Shown piece by piece: positions 62,521 to 64,000 of a stretch of DNA of 64,000 nt. A program made the position numbers and the translations under genes. Numbering within the stretch: the stretch's first letter is position 1; every line of letters begins with the position of its first letter. The DNA is taken from NCBI RefSeq assembly GCF_017104715.1, contig NZ_JAAGPI010000022.1, forward strand, positions 101,720-165,719, read 5' to 3'. The notes under the pieces were generated by a model. The model ran no database searches. It was not told the DNA's origin and saw only the letters and a list, made by a program, of their open reading frames with translations. This DNA is from Burkholderia sp. Ac-20365 (lineage in GTDB: Bacteria; Pseudomonadota; Gammaproteobacteria; Burkholderiales; Burkholderiaceae).

Positions 62521-63801
62521 TTACTCCTTCGGCGTATCCGCTGCCGGCCGTTGCCTGACGCTTCCCGCGATCAGATCGAAGCGGAACAGGCGGCATTCGA
62601 GCGCGCCATTGAAGAGCGGCGTCTTCGTCGATTCGCGCAGGCGCAATTGCCCCGGCAACTTGCGGTCCGACGTCAGCACGAATGCCTGCCATCCGGTGAA
62701 GCGCTGTTTCAGCGCATCGCCGAACGCCTGGAAGAACTCCGTCATGTCCGGCGTATCCGTTTCAGCGCGACGGAAGCCGCCTGGCTCGCGGCCCGTATCG
62801 CGAATCTCGCCGCGCGGACCGCGCCCGCGCACTTCGATCCGCTCGCCATACGGCGGGTTCGCCACGAGGATGCCTGCTTCGCCCGTGGGCGGCATCATGT
62901 TGCGCGCGTCGATCTGCTTGAGCGGCAGCGCCGGGAAACCGGCGCGCTCGAAGTTCGTGCGCGCCTTCTCGAGCATGTTGGCCGAAATGTCGCTGCCGTA
63001 GATCAGCAGATCGCCGCGGCCCGCGCGTGCTGCGCGCTTCGCGTCCTGCGCGGCGACTTTCAGCGTCTGCCATGCCGACACGTCGTACTGTTTGAACTGC
63101 TCGAAGCCGAAGCGCCGGTCGACGCCCGGCGCAATGCTCAGCGCCACTTGCGCCGCTTCCGCGAGGAACGTGCCGCTGCCGCACATCGGGTCGTACAGCG
63201 GCGTGCCCGGCGTCCAGCCCGTCAGGCGCAGGATGCCCGCTGCAAGGTTCTCGCGCAGCGGCGCCGCGCCCTTGTCCAGTCGCCAGCCGCGCTTGAAAAG
63301 CGGCTCGCCGGAGGTGTCGATATACAGCGTGCAGTCGGTGGCCGTCAGGAACGCGAACACGCGCACATCAGGTGTACTCGTGTCGATGCTCGGACGCGCG
63401 CCCGTCTTGTCGCGCAGACGGTCGCAGATCGCGTCCTTGACGCGCAGCGTCGCGAATTCGAGGCTGCGCAGCGGCGACTTGATCGCGGTGACGTCGACGC
63501 GCAGCGTCTCGTTCGCCGAGAACCATTGTTCCCAGCGCTGTTCGAGCGCGAGCCCGTAAATGTCCTGCTCGTTGCGGTACGGACGATGCGCGATCTTCAG
63601 CAGCACACGGCTCGCGATCCGCGAATGCAGGTTGGCAGCCATGCCGGCCGCCCAGCCGCCCTTGAAATGCACGCCGCCGGGGACTTGCGCGCCGGCCGCG
63701 AACGGCGCGCCGTTCAGATGACGCGCGGCGATCTCGGCGAGTTCGGCGGCGAGCGCGGCTTCGAGGCCGCGCGGGCAGGGGATGAAAAATTCGAAAGACA
63801 T
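62521..63801 (-). CDS. rlmL: THUMP-domain class I RNA methyltransferase (RlmL N-domain-like)
   Basis: A 426-residue methyltransferase probably forming m2G2445 in 23S rRNA. The N-terminal ferredoxin/THUMP region (FIPCPRGLEAALAAELAEI) binds RNA. The Rossmann methyltransferase domain contains DPMCGSGTFLAEAAQVAL, SDISANMLEKAR and the catalytic NPPYGERI. It corresponds to the first half of the fused E. coli RlmKL; the RlmK half is absent. A Gly/Arg-rich insertion (VRGRGPRGEIRDTGREPGG) lies after NPPY. Confidence 0.9.
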   Translation of the reverse strand: MSFEFFIPCPRGLEAALAAELAEIAARHLNGAPFAAGAQVPGGVHFKGGWAAGMAANLHSRIASRVLLKIAHRPYRNEQDIYGLALEQRWEQWFSANETLRVDVTAIKSPLRSLEFATLRVKDAICDRLRDKTGARPSIDTSTPDVRVFAFLTATDCTLYIDTSGEPLFKRGWRLDKGAAPLRENLAAGILRLTGWTPGTPLYDPMCGSGTFLAEAAQVALSIAPGVDRRFGFEQFKQYDVSAWQTLKVAAQDAKRAARAGRGDLLIYGSDISANMLEKARTNFERAGFPALPLKQIDARNMMPPTGEAGILVANPPYGERIEVRGRGPRGEIRDTGREPGGFRRAETDTPDMTEFFQAFGDALKQRFTGWQAFVLTSDRKLPGQLRLRESTKTPLFNGALECRLFRFDLIAGSVRQRPAADTPKE

Positions 63802-63910
63802 GGAGTTTGCCGCAAAGGCGTGGATTAAGGCGACATTGTACGCGGTCGCCTCGTTGTGACTTGCGGCAGGTGATGCGCGCGGGCCGGGGCGCCCGCGCGA
63901 CGGGCGTCAA

Positions 63911-64000
63911 TCAGCCCTTTGTCAGCCCTTCGTGCCTGCGTTCGAGGCCGACGGCGCGCTGGATGGCGCCGCCGATGGCCCAGAGGTCGACGCCGGGCAC
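63911..64000 (-). CDS. C-terminal end of an unidentified gene
   Basis: On the minus strand the last 90 bases read as an open frame ending in TGA. It gives VPGVDLWAIGGAIQRAVGLE plus nine more residues. The codon use is typical of the window (C/G third positions). Too little is present to assign a family, and it runs off the window. It lies upstream of the methyltransferase gene on the same strand. Confidence 0.5.
   Translation of the reverse strand: MPGVDLWAIGGAIQRAVGLERRHEGLTKG

Overview
The window is chromosomal DNA of a Burkholderiaceae bacterium, most likely Paraburkholderia (Burkholderia sensu lato). This rests on the high GC content with strongly C/G-ending codons, typical beta-proteobacterial gene neighbourhoods (dapB-exbBD-leuS-lptE-holA, rplM-rpsI-erpA, dusB-fis-purH near ruvC/ruvA/ruvB, pepP-ubiH, nudJ-mnmA), a type A RNase P RNA, and a trimeric autotransporter with an ESPR signal peptide. 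No species can be named from sequence reading alone. No prophage, insertion sequence, CRISPR array, rRNA or tRNA gene was seen.

Layout. 1-2690: end of a C4-dicarboxylate transporter, then allantoicase and ureidoglycolate lyase (purine-ring nitrogen salvage). 2821-4260: fur divergent from a long bamE. 4427-13090: lysine biosynthesis (dapB), an ExbB/ExbD pair, leuS, lptE, holA, proA and a HemJ-like membrane protein. 13091-17027: an AT-rich leader followed by a large YadA-type adhesin. 17154-22987: a carbon module in which hexR faces edd-eda (Entner-Doudoroff), followed by gluconate permease and gluconokinase; two near-identical HexR-like operators lie between hexR and edd. 23740-31160: purB, a LysR regulator, glutamate dehydrogenase and a complete glutamate/aspartate ABC transporter. 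31415-35459: a small unknown protein, a YafJ-type amidotransferase, pyrC, and a DUF3025 gene whose 3' end overlaps rnpB. 35460-37952: OsmC, a candidate small RNA, rplM-rpsI and erpA. 38032-50854: anmK, tyrS, dtd, a phosphatase, the ruv genes, purH-fis-dusB, ubiH-pepP. 51155-64000: a GST, an M48 lipoprotein protease, an FMN glutamate-synthase-like enzyme, mnmA-nudJ, the three-gene proton-translocating transhydrogenase (pntAA-pntAB-pntB), a WYL regulator, a VOC protein, an rRNA methyltransferase and the tail of one more gene.

Most of the window is ordinary housekeeping. The metabolic genes fit together: gluconate enters by GntP, is phosphorylated by GntK, and is cleaved through Edd/Eda, with HexR as the likely switch. 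Gdh, the glutamate transporter and the glutamate-synthase-like protein handle glutamate, and transhydrogenase balances NADPH.

The unusual structure is a family of three intergenic elements of about 690 bp (23019-23704, 52786-53472, 60441-61116). Each is one giant imperfect palindrome: outer arms with hairpins inside hairpins, and a central core bounded by a 14-bp inverted repeat. All three sit between the 3' ends of converging genes. The arms occur in two variants whose hairpin stems differ by paired changes, which argues that the fold is kept by selection. The 3' ends of all six flanking genes drift to T/G-ending codons, unlike the rest of the window. A second good candidate is a small RNA at about 36218-36308, with its own sigma70-like promoter, a CU-rich loop complementary to ribosome binding sites, and an intrinsic terminator.
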